DNA of 64,000 bases, from positions 1 through 64,000 of the forward strand of contig CAYUAP010000007.1 of assembly GCA_964442735.1 (NCBI GenBank), written 5' to 3'. A program made the position numbers and the translations under genes. The first letter of the stretch is position 1, and every line of letters begins with the position of its first letter. The notes below the pieces were generated by a model that worked only from the letters and a program-made list of their open reading frames with translations, was not told the DNA's origin and did no database searches. This document shows positions 1-8,603 of the stretch, in pieces. The stretch comes from JAUNBG01 sp964442735 (lineage in GTDB: Bacteria > Planctomycetota > Planctomycetia > Pirellulales > Thermoguttaceae).

Positions 1-105
1 AGATAAAAATGTTTCGTTTGTTATTGTAAAATATTGTATTTTACGACAGACTATTAGTGTTTATCCGTGATATCCGTGGTTCCAAAATCGTTCGTAAATG
101 GTTAC
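1..105 (+). repeat. Family B dispersed repeat, right end (partial)
   Basis: The first 105 bases match the right half of the 208-bp family B element, complete at 12245-12452. They run through the phrase TTATCCGTGATATCCGTGG and end in a variant of the right terminus GTGAATGGTTAC (here GTAAATGGTTAC). The left half lies beyond the window. No coding signal is visible. Confidence 0.8.
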
Positions 106-205
106 TTTTATTGTTTCCGACTTTATTTTCAAGTCCGGAAACAATTGTTTTAAAGAAGTAACAGAGTGATGTTTAACGAAAGTGGTTATTCATCAGATGT
201 TATGA

Positions 206-1237
206 TCAATAGAAAATATTATACACGTCGAGTTGTTTGCCAACTTCGCTTGATTCGGCATATTCCACGTTGGACGTTGTTGCTTCTCCGTAACTTGTTC
301 CCAAGCGTGAATTTCGTCCTCTTGTACGTCCTCTCTTTTTTTGGGTGGAATTTTGTTCCTGTTTTTTTTCGTAACGATAGACTCCAATGCTAATAGTTCC
401 AATCTCTTCGTCGTGTCCTTTTCGTTTTGCAAGAGAATCATCTGATCTTGAAACGATAAAGGGACGATAAAACTGTCCCTTTGTCATCTCCTGACCAAGG
501 TCGTTCAACTGTTTTTTATCCGTTTCGCTCAAATACTCTCCTTCTCCGAAAAAGCCTTGAATCATAACGAATTCGTTTCCATTGACCACATAATGACGGG
601 CCTTGTCCAATGAAAGACAGGGGGCAAACTGATACACTCCATTTACTTCCTGGGACAGCGTATTGAGTCCGTCTACAAGAACACGTACACAGACGGCTTC
701 CGGCGTATTATTTTTGAAATAAATACGATAGGTTTCACCATCTTTAAGCTCAAGGTGACATTCCTGTGCATCGTTAAAGGTCAACGGACGCTCGTAGTAA
801 TCGTTGGAGCCGGAATCCGATTTAACTCCGAAAAGAATCGGATAGGCGTAATTCGCCCGATTGAGTGGATGACGCAAGGTATCCCCTCCGGCAGTTTCCG
901 AAGTCGATGAACTTTCGTTATTCGTTTGACCTTCGGTCGGACGTGTTACCCCGTCTTTCGGAGTCGTTGCCCCATCTTTCGGAGTCGTTACCGGTTGAAC
1001 ACTCGTCGGTTTTTCGCCTTCCGGGGTTCCTTGCGAGGAGTGTGTCTGTGTATCCGGTTTGGCTGTTGTTCCGGGTGATTCACTCTCTTTCACTTTACTG
1101 TTAGCAATATATTGAACAATATTATCTCCCTCAAAGATAATTACGAAATCGGTATCCTCTTCGGCCCATAGAAGTGTACTCAACGCAATACTTGTCACGA
1201 TGACAAATAACCAAATTAATTTTTTCATGATCTGCAT
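206..1237 (-). CDS. Exported protein sharing the C-terminal domain of the neighbouring caspase-like protein
   Basis: The 343-residue product starts with a basic, hydrophobic signal peptide ending near LLWAEE, so it is probably secreted or periplasmic. Residues about 50-115 are low-complexity and rich in Thr, Pro, Gly and Glu, a likely linker. Residues about 120-310 form a domain that also occurs at the C-terminus of the caspase-like protein encoded just upstream: both have VLVDGLNT followed by SQ, an FAP segment, and a late G-x-I-x-I-x-VY strand. I cannot name the family; the pattern suggests a beta-sandwich binding domain. The tail is Arg/Lys/Ser-rich and ends in VYNIFY, matching VYNIHY in the neighbour. 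It is the last gene of a three-gene minus-strand cassette, 155 bp after the caspase gene. It lacks protease motifs, so it may be a partner or substrate-like subunit (inference). Confidence 0.85.
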   Translation of the reverse strand: MQIMKKLIWLFVIVTSIALSTLLWAEEDTDFVIIFEGDNIVQYIANSKVKESESPGTTAKPDTQTHSSQGTPEGEKPTSVQPVTTPKDGATTPKDGVTRPTEGQTNNESSSTSETAGGDTLRHPLNRANYAYPILFGVKSDSGSNDYYERPLTFNDAQECHLELKDGETYRIYFKNNTPEAVCVRVLVDGLNTLSQEVNGVYQFAPCLSLDKARHYVVNGNEFVMIQGFFGEGEYLSETDKKQLNDLGQEMTKGQFYRPFIVSRSDDSLAKRKGHDEEIGTISIGVYRYEKKQEQNSTQKKRGRTRGRNSRLGTSYGEATTSNVEYAESSEVGKQLDVYNIFY

Positions 1238-1392
1238 ATGCCTTTCTGTATCCGACCGCGACCATACGGTGGATTGTTTACTGTGAACATTTTAATAAAC
1301 CGGGGTTTGGCCCGACTCCTTTGAGAGTCCACGGCTTTTAAGCCGCAACATATAAAGGTGCCAGTAAAACCAATTTGGGATTGACCATCCCA

Positions 1393-3624
1393 TTATTTAA
1401 GTTGTTCGAACGTCTCTTGCGAGACATAATGTATATTATAAACGACGACCAGTTTATCGCGAACTTCAGTTCCCTGATATCGTTCGAGCTTTGTTGTTTC
1501 ACCATGACTGGAGATTCCAATACCGCCATTTCGGCTACCATTTGTACCTGTCTCGCGAATAATCGTACTGTCGTAAACAGCAATAGTAATCAATCCGAGT
1601 TGTGTGGTAAAGTTTTTTCGCGTAGCCAGAGCCTTGTCAGCGTCAACATAGACAAAGCGATACAAAAGATCGTCATTATTCATCTCGCCGGATAAATTGT
1701 AAAATCCGCAAATTTGTGCTTGATAGGGGAATTTCAACTTCTGTTGTTCCACCTGTTTCCTACCAAGTAATATCCAGGAAACGGCGTCATCCAAATCGAC
1801 TCGCGGTGCGAATTCGACAAGCTCTTGAGAAGTGTTTTCTTGGATAACGACATTTTTTTTCACTCGTGTTGCGCGTTCATTCGGAACCGATTGTGAAATC
1901 GTATTGAGTCCATCGACCAGTACAGTTACAAACAGTGGATTTTCCTGCTTGTTTGTTATATTTATTGCGAACTGTCGTCCTTTGATCAATGGAATATAGT
2001 AATCTTTTCCGACCACTTTTCCCTTTATGGGGATATAAGCGCCATTCTCGTCCTGTATTACAAAAGAAACCTCCGAGGGTAGCGAGGAGTCGAGCATAGG
2101 ATGGGTGGTCTGTGCGTTTTGGCGTGCCTTCTTCAGTATTTCGGAACGTTCCGCTTCTTCCCGGGTAATCAATCCACCGCCGGGGAGAACGTACAGATTG
2201 TTCTTTACCGGACCGGATTCCTGACGAACGGCATGCGAAACAGAATCCCATAAACTGAAACTGACCCCCAATTGCCCGACATCCGCTTCGGACAGAAACG
2301 CGGTTCCAGATCCGGACCCTATGTTCCTGTTCTGTTCCATATCAACCAGCTCAATATTGGTCAGAAGTCGGTTTTCTGTTAAAAGTTTCATTTTTCCGAC
2401 AACCAGATAACGGATTTTTTCCCGTTCACAAGCCACTTTCATGGTATTGGTTCCCAACTCGTCTGCGGTAAATTGCTCCAGAATTTTACGTGTCTGATTT
2501 TCTGAAACGATTCCATAACGGGTACTGCCTCCGACTTGCGCCATATTCTGTAAACGACTGGACAATCGCTTCGCCATACTGCGGGCAAGTGTTCCAAATT
2601 CGGGCGATACTTCGGAGTCAAGTGAGGTAAATTCCGGAACCATGACGTCTCCCGGACCCGCTTGACGAATGGCAAAATCGATCTGATCCACCTCGTTATC
2701 GATCATTTCCTTGAGACGACGTGCTTTCAGACGTAATACAAATTTGTCTGCAATGGCATCCATATTGAGAAGGATCGGCTCCTGTAATTTCATGCCCACT
2801 TCGGTTGAGGAAACGGTCTTTACCTTTGTTTGTACGTAACGGAAGAGTTCGTCCAAATTGAGTTCCTGATTTCCATCTTCGTCCGCATTTCCACGAAGTG
2901 CTTCTGTCAGCCAGTATGTAAAGAGTGAATGTCGGCGTTCTTTCCAAAGCCAGCTTTCCTGTCCTGCATCACTACTTGCAAAAGTTGCGACCCGGGGTGC
3001 CTGATCAAATTCCTTTGCCATGACTCCCGCATCCAATATCTGTGAAGAGAGTCCGCTCTTCGCCGTTCCGGAAAAACAGGTGTCCAGAACGAGCAGGGTA
3101 CAGGACGAACGGGAAAGCTCCAGTCTCTCCCGTATCCATTTCATTGGAATTGTTGTCTTTTCGAAATTCTTCCGTGAAAAATCGATCATCGGAAGACAAA
3201 GTTCTCCTCGATCATTTTTAATTCCGTGTCCTGCAAGATAGAGTATCGCTATTTCTCCCGATTTCAACTCTGTAATCCACGTCTCAATTTTCTTCTCGAT
3301 ATAACCCTTGATTTTTCCGGGCGTTTTTCGTTCTTCCGCAGTTACTTCCGTTGTCATGTCAATGACCGATTGCAAGACTCCTCCATAATCGTTGGTAAAA
3401 ATACTTCCCAACTCTGTGACATCATTTTTTGCATAGTCGAGAGGACTGGCAGTATAATCTTCCAGACTGACCAGAAGAACCTTTAATTTGGCTTCCGTTG
3501 TTTTATAATCGTCTGCCGCGTAAACGTCCAACAATCCGAAGACCGTCAAAAAAATCATCAAAATAACCGTCTTCGCAATCCATAATCTTGTTTTTATAAT
3601 TCGTAATATATCTTGATTCATCAA
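1393..3624 (-). CDS. Exported caspase-family (peptidase C14-like) protein with C-terminal VDGLN domain
   Basis: This 743-residue protein has an N-terminal hydrophobic segment (about 17-37, ending VYAADD) that looks like a signal peptide. Residues about 45-290 form a caspase p20/p10-like fold: the catalytic His lies in AGHG (H133) and the catalytic Cys in LDTCFSG (C183). An EF-hand-like loop DEDGNQELNLDEL (about 248-260) follows, as in many bacterial caspase homologues. Residues about 330-470 resemble the CsgG/FlgO/TolB-N type alpha/beta domain (LARSMAKRL, RYGIVSENQ, RYLVVGK). The last 180 residues carry the VLVDGLNT domain shared with the 343-residue protein downstream. Both catalytic residues are present, so protease activity is plausible. 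Its position after a TPR-CHAT gene suggests that two caspase-fold proteins act together outside the cytoplasm; this is inference. Confidence 0.9.
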   Translation of the reverse strand: MMNQDILRIIKTRLWIAKTVILMIFLTVFGLLDVYAADDYKTTEAKLKVLLVSLEDYTASPLDYAKNDVTELGSIFTNDYGGVLQSVIDMTTEVTAEERKTPGKIKGYIEKKIETWITELKSGEIAILYLAGHGIKNDRGELCLPMIDFSRKNFEKTTIPMKWIRERLELSRSSCTLLVLDTCFSGTAKSGLSSQILDAGVMAKEFDQAPRVATFASSDAGQESWLWKERRHSLFTYWLTEALRGNADEDGNQELNLDELFRYVQTKVKTVSSTEVGMKLQEPILLNMDAIADKFVLRLKARRLKEMIDNEVDQIDFAIRQAGPGDVMVPEFTSLDSEVSPEFGTLARSMAKRLSSRLQNMAQVGGSTRYGIVSENQTRKILEQFTADELGTNTMKVACEREKIRYLVVGKMKLLTENRLLTNIELVDMEQNRNIGSGSGTAFLSEADVGQLGVSFSLWDSVSHAVRQESGPVKNNLYVLPGGGLITREEAERSEILKKARQNAQTTHPMLDSSLPSEVSFVIQDENGAYIPIKGKVVGKDYYIPLIKGRQFAINITNKQENPLFVTVLVDGLNTISQSVPNERATRVKKNVVIQENTSQELVEFAPRVDLDDAVSWILLGRKQVEQQKLKFPYQAQICGFYNLSGEMNNDDLLYRFVYVDADKALATRKNFTTQLGLITIAVYDSTIIRETGTNGSRNGGIGISSHGETTKLERYQGTEVRDKLVVVYNIHYVSQETFEQLK

Positions 3625-3851
3625 TTTTCCTTTTCGTTGTTTCGCTGTTTGTCCGACTGAAACAAATTCGGTAAATATGTTCCGTACACTGGTTTCATTC
3701 GTATTATCCCGACTTCCTGGCAGAAACGTTTTTCTGATTCATGAAGTCGGAAGAGGTCGAGCCCGAGACGAGTCCGAGACGAGCCCGAATACTTGGAGGA
3801 CCTGCTATAAAAACATTCAGAGGGGAGACACACATACCGCGTAGATACCGT

Positions 3852-3879
3852 GTCAATACCGTATAGCTACCGTATTGAC
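3852..3879. promoter_or_regulatory. 12-4-12 inverted repeat upstream of the caspase-like gene
   Basis: GTCAATACCGTA and TACCGTATTGAC face each other across TAGC; 11 of 12 pairs match. The site lies in the 279-bp space between the TPR-CHAT stop and the caspase start, about 230 bp upstream of the latter. The symmetry fits an operator for a dimeric regulator, but no regulator is encoded nearby. The surrounding sequence also has short ACCGT-type and CGAGACGAG-type direct repeats. Confidence 0.4.
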
Positions 3880-3903
3880 ATCCGACTCCCACAGTTCGGG
3901 TAA

Positions 3904-6900
3904 TCACGGACCCATTAAGATAAACGGAGCCCAATAGTACGGATGTTCCCATTCCGGATTGAGTTTACCGGACCGGAGCAGTCGACGTGCTTTTTGCAGT
4001 TTTTGAGCTGTTTGGCCATCATTCGGGCTGTTCATGGCATCGTTGGTAAACTGTGAAATGAGAATGGTTCCGGCCTCATCGTTTACCGACCATTCTGTGG
4101 TAACGACATTTGTTGCTCCGGATGTTTGGAATCCACGACAGATCGACCAGGTTCCTTCGCCGCGCTGATTTGCTCCAGCGTTCGTTTCACAAGCACTCAA
4201 AATTGCAAGATTACACGAATGAAGGTCGAGTCCAAACATCTCGCTGAACGTTAGAAAACCATCGTCGTCCTGATTGTCCGCACTTTCGCCCGGAGACAAA
4301 ACCATTGCGGCAAATGCACCGCCATTACGATTGTCCGCGATTCCGTGACATGCCAAATGTACTATCGATTTTCCACTGACATTCTTCTTCAACAGTCCCT
4401 CCGTTGCATCCCCTGAAAGAAGTTGTGAACAGTCAAAGTTTTTAAGAACACTTCGTTCCTTAATCGTATTACTTTCCACTTTTGAAAAGGGGAGTATCTC
4501 GAAGTCTTTGATATTCAGGTAGTTCAACTGATTCTGAACGCCCCAGGACGTACCCTCTTTAGTCACTTTGTCATATAGTGGATTCCCAAGGGTCAGAATC
4601 GAGGTGGTCGTGTTCTTCTTGCGAAGTGTCAGATTATACCAAATTGACGCGGCGGGTGAATAGAGTGTTGCCGGGGATGCGTCCAACAGATACTTCGGTT
4701 TACCCGTAGTCGGTTTTTCTATGACAAGCATTTCGAACGGAACTTTTGTCAACGCCGCGTCCGGAAGAAGTAAAATACGTTCCTGTGCAAACGCTATGTT
4801 GGCAATCTCCTGATTGGGAACGAGAATCGACCACAATGTGTAAAGTTTCTTCAAGGTTTCCGGCGAAAGTTCCTTCTTGTCAATGTCCGTTTCCTGATAG
4901 GCAAATTGTCCATTATCGTCCAGGAAGAGCTTTTCGCAACGTTCGACCGTCAGATTTCCCTCCCCGATTCCGAGTATATCGGCCTGTTCCTTGTTAATTG
5001 TCAACGAGAATACTTTTGGTTCGGAATATCCGGCCCCGTAAACGAACAGGAACGAATCTTTATCACCGAGAATATACTCCATTGCGATTGTTTTCGATTG
5101 TTCGAGTGCCTTTTGGACTTTTTCGAATGCAACAGGCAGCCGATCTTTTCCCAGAATATCGCGGAAGGCGGGCGATTCCGACCGAATTGCGTCCAGGGAC
5201 GCGGCCACACGTTGACGGGCCTTGAGAACTTCCTGCGATTTGGCCTTCCAATCGTCGTTTAATTTATTGAACTCGTCCTGCAAGTTCGCAGGTATCGTAT
5301 CTCCTTCAATTTTTTTCTCTGTACGGAACCGTCCAACTGCTTCCAGGGCGACATCGGCTATTTTCGATTTTTCCTTGAGTTCGGTATTTGCGTCAATGTC
5401 TTCTTTATGCAACTTGTCCGCCATCGTTTTATCCATATGGGCAAACAGATCGGTGTGTCCGGCATCCATCAGGTCCTGTAATCCTTGTGCACGGGACATT
5501 TCCATGGCAAGATACACTTCGTTCATGTCGTGCAAATATTTCTGTTGCAACTTTACCATATTAACATATAAATAGTAATTCTCCGCGAACATTTTCGCCC
5601 GGGTTTCGTCCGAGACTGCCGCTGTTTTACGTGCCTGACGTGAAAACTCAATACCCTTTTTAAAGTCGGCAAACGCCTTTTCCGGGAGATTCGAATCAAG
5701 ATAACAGAGGGCTCGATTACCATAACAAGTTGTACGAAACTCCATGGAAAGATCTGCGCCTTGTTCAATTGCGGTAATCAGTCTGGAGTAGAGTGTTTCC
5801 GCTTCCGCATATTTCCCCTGGTCATCATAAAGCATAGCCAGATTGTTCATGGAGATCAGCGTACTCGGATGATCTTTTCCCAGCGTTCGCTCGCGAATTT
5901 TTAGTGTTTCCTTATAGAGCGGTTCCGCTGCCGTATAGTTGCCTTGGGCACTATAAAGTCCCGCCAGATTGTTTATGAAGTTCAGCGTATCCGGATGCTC
6001 TTTGCCAAGTTTTCGTTCGCTAATTTCCAGTATTTCCTTCAAAAGCGGTTCCGCTTCCGCATACTTCCCTTGAGCCTTATAAAGCATAGCCAGATTGTTC
6101 ATGGAACCCAATGTATCCGGATGCTCTTTGCCAAGTTTTTGTTCGCTAATTTCCAGTGTTTCCTTCAAAAGCGGTTCCGCTTCCGCATACTTTCCTTGAC
6201 TATTGTAAAGTCCCGCCAGATTGTTCATGGAGGTCAGTGTATCCGGATGCTCTTTGCCAAATTTTTGTTCGCGAATATTTAGAGTCTCTTTATAAAGCGG
6301 TTCCGCTTCCGCATACTTCCCTTGATGGTGGTAAAGTAACGCCAGATTGTTCATGGAGGTTAGAATACTAGGATTGTCTTTCTCAAGTTTTTGTTCGCTA
6401 ATTTTCAGCGTTTTTTTCAAAAGAAGTTCCGCTTCCACATACTTCCCTTGGGCTTGGTAAAGTAAAGCCAGATTGTTCATAAAAGATAATCTATTCGGAT
6501 TCTCTTTGTCCAGCGTTCGCTCGCTAATATTTATTGTTTCCTTGAAAATTGATTCCGCTTCCGTATACTTCCCTTGGGCTTTATAAAGTAAAGCCAGATT
6601 GTTCATGGATATCTGTGTATTCTGATGCTCTTTTCCAAGTTTTTGTTCACGAATTTTTAGAGTCTCTTTATAAAGCGGTTCCGCTTCCGCATACTTCCCT
6701 TGGACTCTGTAAAGTTCCGCCAGATTGTTCATATAGGTCAGCGTACTAAGATGTTCTTTACTAAATTTTTGTTCGCTAATTTTTAGAGTCTCTTTATAAA
6801 GCGATTCCGCTTCTGCATACTTCCCTTGGACTCTGTAAAGTTCCGCCAGATTGTTCATATAGGTCAGCGTACTAAGATGTTCTTTACTAAATTTTTGTTC

Positions 6901-7725
6901 GCTAATTTTTAGAGTCTCTTTATAAAGCGATTCCGCTTCCGCATACTTCCCCTGGGCTTGATAAAGTGAAGCCAGATTGTTCATGTAGGTCAGCGTACTA
7001 AGATGTTCTTTACTAAATTTTTGTTCGCTAATTTTTAAAGTCTCTTTATAAAGCGGTTCCGCTTCTGCATATTTCCCTTGGGCTTGATAAAGTAACGCCA
7101 GACAGCACATGGAGCGTAGCGTACTTGGATCCTCATTACCTAACATTTGTTCGCGAATTTCCAGTGCCCGTTTACAAAGTGGTACTGCTTTGTCGTACTC
7201 ATCTTTATCCTTGTATACCACGGCAAGTTGGTTGAGATCCGTAGCGACTTCGACAGAATCGGTCCCAAATAATTGTTCCTCAATCTTTAAGCACAATTCC
7301 AGACATTCGACTGCTTTTCCATACATGGTTTTATTACGGTAGGCATTCCCGAGATTATATAATTTTACCGCAACTATTCCCTTGTCCATAAAATCAGATT
7401 TAACTTGACGAATCAATTCATCTGTTATTGTCAACACCTCGTCAATTTTGTCTTTCTCTATAAGTACAATCGCTTTTTCTGCTTCCCTTTTCCACTGTTG
7501 TAATTTCGGATTTTGAAGATCTTTAATATCCGCCAGATTTTGGCGTGCGGCAACTGTATCTTTGTGATCTTTTCCTAAAGTTTTTTCACGGAAGGTCAAG
7601 ACTTCTTTATAAAGCGGTTCCGCTTCTGCATATTTCCCTTGGGCTTGATAAAGCATAGCCAGATTGTTCATGGAAGTCTGTGTACTCGGATCATCTTTTC
7701 CAAGTTTTTGTTCGCGAATTTCCAA
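3904..7725 (-). CDS. TPR-CHAT caspase-fold protein, C-terminal part after an in-frame nonsense codon
   Basis: This frame encodes about ten to thirteen kinesin-light-chain-type TPR repeats of 42 residues (core KYAEAEPLYKETL and MNNLAxLY), a helical linker (about 640-900), and a C-terminal CHAT domain. The CHAT catalytic pair is visible: HLACHG (H1127) and SACET (C1179), counting from the TTG at 7725. CHAT domains are caspase-like Cys proteases or signalling modules, often fused to TPRs. The frame continues upstream without a shift into the signal-peptide-bearing reading frame at 7834-8451; only the TAA at 7834-7836 separates them. Without the stop the product would be about 1515 residues and exported. 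The start given is a TTG with no ribosome binding site, so independent translation is doubtful and the gene may be a recent pseudogene or carry an assembly error. Confidence 0.85.
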   Translation of the reverse strand: MEIREQKLGKDDPSTQTSMNNLAMLYQAQGKYAEAEPLYKEVLTFREKTLGKDHKDTVAARQNLADIKDLQNPKLQQWKREAEKAIVLIEKDKIDEVLTITDELIRQVKSDFMDKGIVAVKLYNLGNAYRNKTMYGKAVECLELCLKIEEQLFGTDSVEVATDLNQLAVVYKDKDEYDKAVPLCKRALEIREQMLGNEDPSTLRSMCCLALLYQAQGKYAEAEPLYKETLKISEQKFSKEHLSTLTYMNNLASLYQAQGKYAEAESLYKETLKISEQKFSKEHLSTLTYMNNLAELYRVQGKYAEAESLYKETLKISEQKFSKEHLSTLTYMNNLAELYRVQGKYAEAEPLYKETLKIREQKLGKEHQNTQISMNNLALLYKAQGKYTEAESIFKETINISERTLDKENPNRLSFMNNLALLYQAQGKYVEAELLLKKTLKISEQKLEKDNPSILTSMNNLALLYHHQGKYAEAEPLYKETLNIREQKFGKEHPDTLTSMNNLAGLYNSQGKYAEAEPLLKETLEISEQKLGKEHPDTLGSMNNLAMLYKAQGKYAEAEPLLKEILEISERKLGKEHPDTLNFINNLAGLYSAQGNYTAAEPLYKETLKIRERTLGKDHPSTLISMNNLAMLYDDQGKYAEAETLYSRLITAIEQGADLSMEFRTTCYGNRALCYLDSNLPEKAFADFKKGIEFSRQARKTAAVSDETRAKMFAENYYLYVNMVKLQQKYLHDMNEVYLAMEMSRAQGLQDLMDAGHTDLFAHMDKTMADKLHKEDIDANTELKEKSKIADVALEAVGRFRTEKKIEGDTIPANLQDEFNKLNDDWKAKSQEVLKARQRVAASLDAIRSESPAFRDILGKDRLPVAFEKVQKALEQSKTIAMEYILGDKDSFLFVYGAGYSEPKVFSLTINKEQADILGIGEGNLTVERCEKLFLDDNGQFAYQETDIDKKELSPETLKKLYTLWSILVPNQEIANIAFAQERILLLPDAALTKVPFEMLVIEKPTTGKPKYLLDASPATLYSPAASIWYNLTLRKKNTTTSILTLGNPLYDKVTKEGTSWGVQNQLNYLNIKDFEILPFSKVESNTIKERSVLKNFDCSQLLSGDATEGLLKKNVSGKSIVHLACHGIADNRNGGAFAAMVLSPGESADNQDDDGFLTFSEMFGLDLHSCNLAILSACETNAGANQRGEGTWSICRGFQTSGATNVVTTEWSVNDEAGTILISQFTNDAMNSPNDGQTAQKLQKARRLLRSGKLNPEWEHPYYWAPFILMGP
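5800..7110 (-). repeat. Coding tandem repeat: 126-bp TPR units
   Basis: About ten consecutive 126-bp units, each encoding one 42-residue TPR. Several neighbours are nearly identical at the DNA level (for example around 6720-6960), which indicates recent unit duplication or gene conversion. Boundaries are approximate. The array is a likely site of copy-number change and of short-read assembly error. Confidence 0.8.
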
Positions 7726-8154
7726 AACACGTTTACAAAGTAGTACAGCCTTGTCGTATTCACCTTTATCATTGTATGCAGCCGCAAGCTGGTTGAAAAC
7801 CGCAGTGACCTCGACAGAATCGCCCCCAAATACTTATTCGTCAATCTTCAAGCACAATTCCAGACATTCAATTGCTTTTCCATACACGGTTTTATTACGG
7901 TAGACACAGCCCAAATCATATAGATTTCTCGCAACCTTCCCATTGTCCATAAAATCAGCTTTTGCTCGTCGAATCAATTCGTCTGTTATTGTCGACGCTT
8001 CGTCAATTTTACCTTCCATTATAAGTGCAATCGCTTTTTCTGCTTCCTTCTGCCACTGTTGAAATTTCGGATTTTGAAGATCTTTAAGATCTGCCAGATT
8101 TTGGCGTGCGATAATCGTTTCTTCGTGATCTTTTCCCAATGTTTCTTCCTTGAT
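7033..8154 (-). repeat. 561-bp internal tandem duplication within the TPR-CHAT gene
   Basis: Two adjacent segments of 187 codons encode the same order of elements: TLGKDH, ARQNLAD, KDLQNPK, TITDELIR, FMDxG, YRNKTxYGKA, CLELCLKI, a CKR-x-LEIREQ helix and a TPR. ARQNLAD occurs at combined residues 115 and 302. The copies have diverged clearly, so the duplication is not very recent. The second copy reads CAA where the first has the TAA stop. Ends are approximate. Confidence 0.75.
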
Positions 8155-8451
8155 GGCTACAGATCGTTCCATTATCATTTGAGAAAGGTCGTACCTGCCT
8201 GCTTTGAAATATATGAGGATCAAGTTGTCAAGTATTTTTCCAAAGTTTGGGTCTTTACAGGCTTCCGTTTCGGAGGCTGCAAGAATCTTGTCGACGATTG
8301 GTTTGGCCGCGTCGAATTGGCCGGACTTCAGCAAGCTAATCGCTTGTGTTATGTCTGCTTTGTAACGCTCTATATCTTGCGCGAAAAGATCCGTAGCAAA
8401 AAAGATCGTGAAAACAATCGGAACAGTTAACGCTTTCAAATAATTCACCAT
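7834..8451 (-). CDS. N-terminal part of the TPR-CHAT protein (signal peptide plus first TPR region), ends in premature TAA
   Basis: The 205-residue product has a clear signal peptide (basic start, hydrophobic core, cleavage near LFAQD) followed by TPR-like helices. It starts at an ATG with a good upstream GGGAG (reverse strand). It ends at TAA in the segment KIDE-stop-VFGGDSVEV; the duplicated copy downstream reads KIEEQLFGTDSVEV, with CAA at the stop position. A single C-to-T change therefore explains the interruption, and the frame stays open into the downstream TPR-CHAT sequence. This indicates an exported full-length ancestor of about 1515 residues. Possible explanations are true inactivation, a sequencing error, or a truncated short form. 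Confidence 0.8.
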   Translation of the reverse strand: MVNYLKALTVPIVFTIFFATDLFAQDIERYKADITQAISLLKSGQFDAAKPIVDKILAASETEACKDPNFGKILDNLILIYFKAGRYDLSQMIMERSVAIKEETLGKDHEETIIARQNLADLKDLQNPKFQQWQKEAEKAIALIMEGKIDEASTITDELIRRAKADFMDNGKVARNLYDLGCVYRNKTVYGKAIECLELCLKIDE

Positions 8452-8492
8452 AACTTCTCCCTTTTATTTATATTGGAGGTTTGAATTGTATC

Positions 8493-8603
8493 GTTACGAC
8501 TCCTATTATTTTGTCGTAACTTTATTCACCTTTGAAAAAGTGATTTCATTTTATTGAAAGAGAAAAGCCGCGTCAATAGGTCGTGGCCCCTTTTTCGAAG
8601 GTG
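8493..8603. promoter_or_regulatory. Two inverted repeats upstream of the TPR-CHAT gene
   Basis: GTTACGAC (8493-8500) and GTCGTAAC (8513-8520) form a perfect 8-12-8 inverted repeat about 40 bp upstream of the ATG. Farther out, CACCTTTGAAAAAG (8527-8540) pairs with CTTTTTCGAAGGTG (8590-8603) with one mismatch, over a 49-nt loop. They could be operator sites or leader structures for the cassette. No protein partner can be named. Confidence 0.4.

Noticed and set aside
3621..3833. Small minus-strand gene between the CHAT and caspase genes
   Set aside because: The frame covers short direct repeats and the palindrome region and has no recognisable domain or start context.
7834..7836. TAA recoding or readthrough in the TPR-CHAT gene
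   Set aside because: TAA is the normal stop of many genes in this window, and no recoding element is visible after it. A point mutation or error is simpler.
3904..8451. TPR-CHAT protein as a CRISPR-linked craspase (Csx29-like)
   Set aside because: There is no type III-E effector, Cas gene or array, and the protein has a signal peptide, so it should act outside the cytoplasm.
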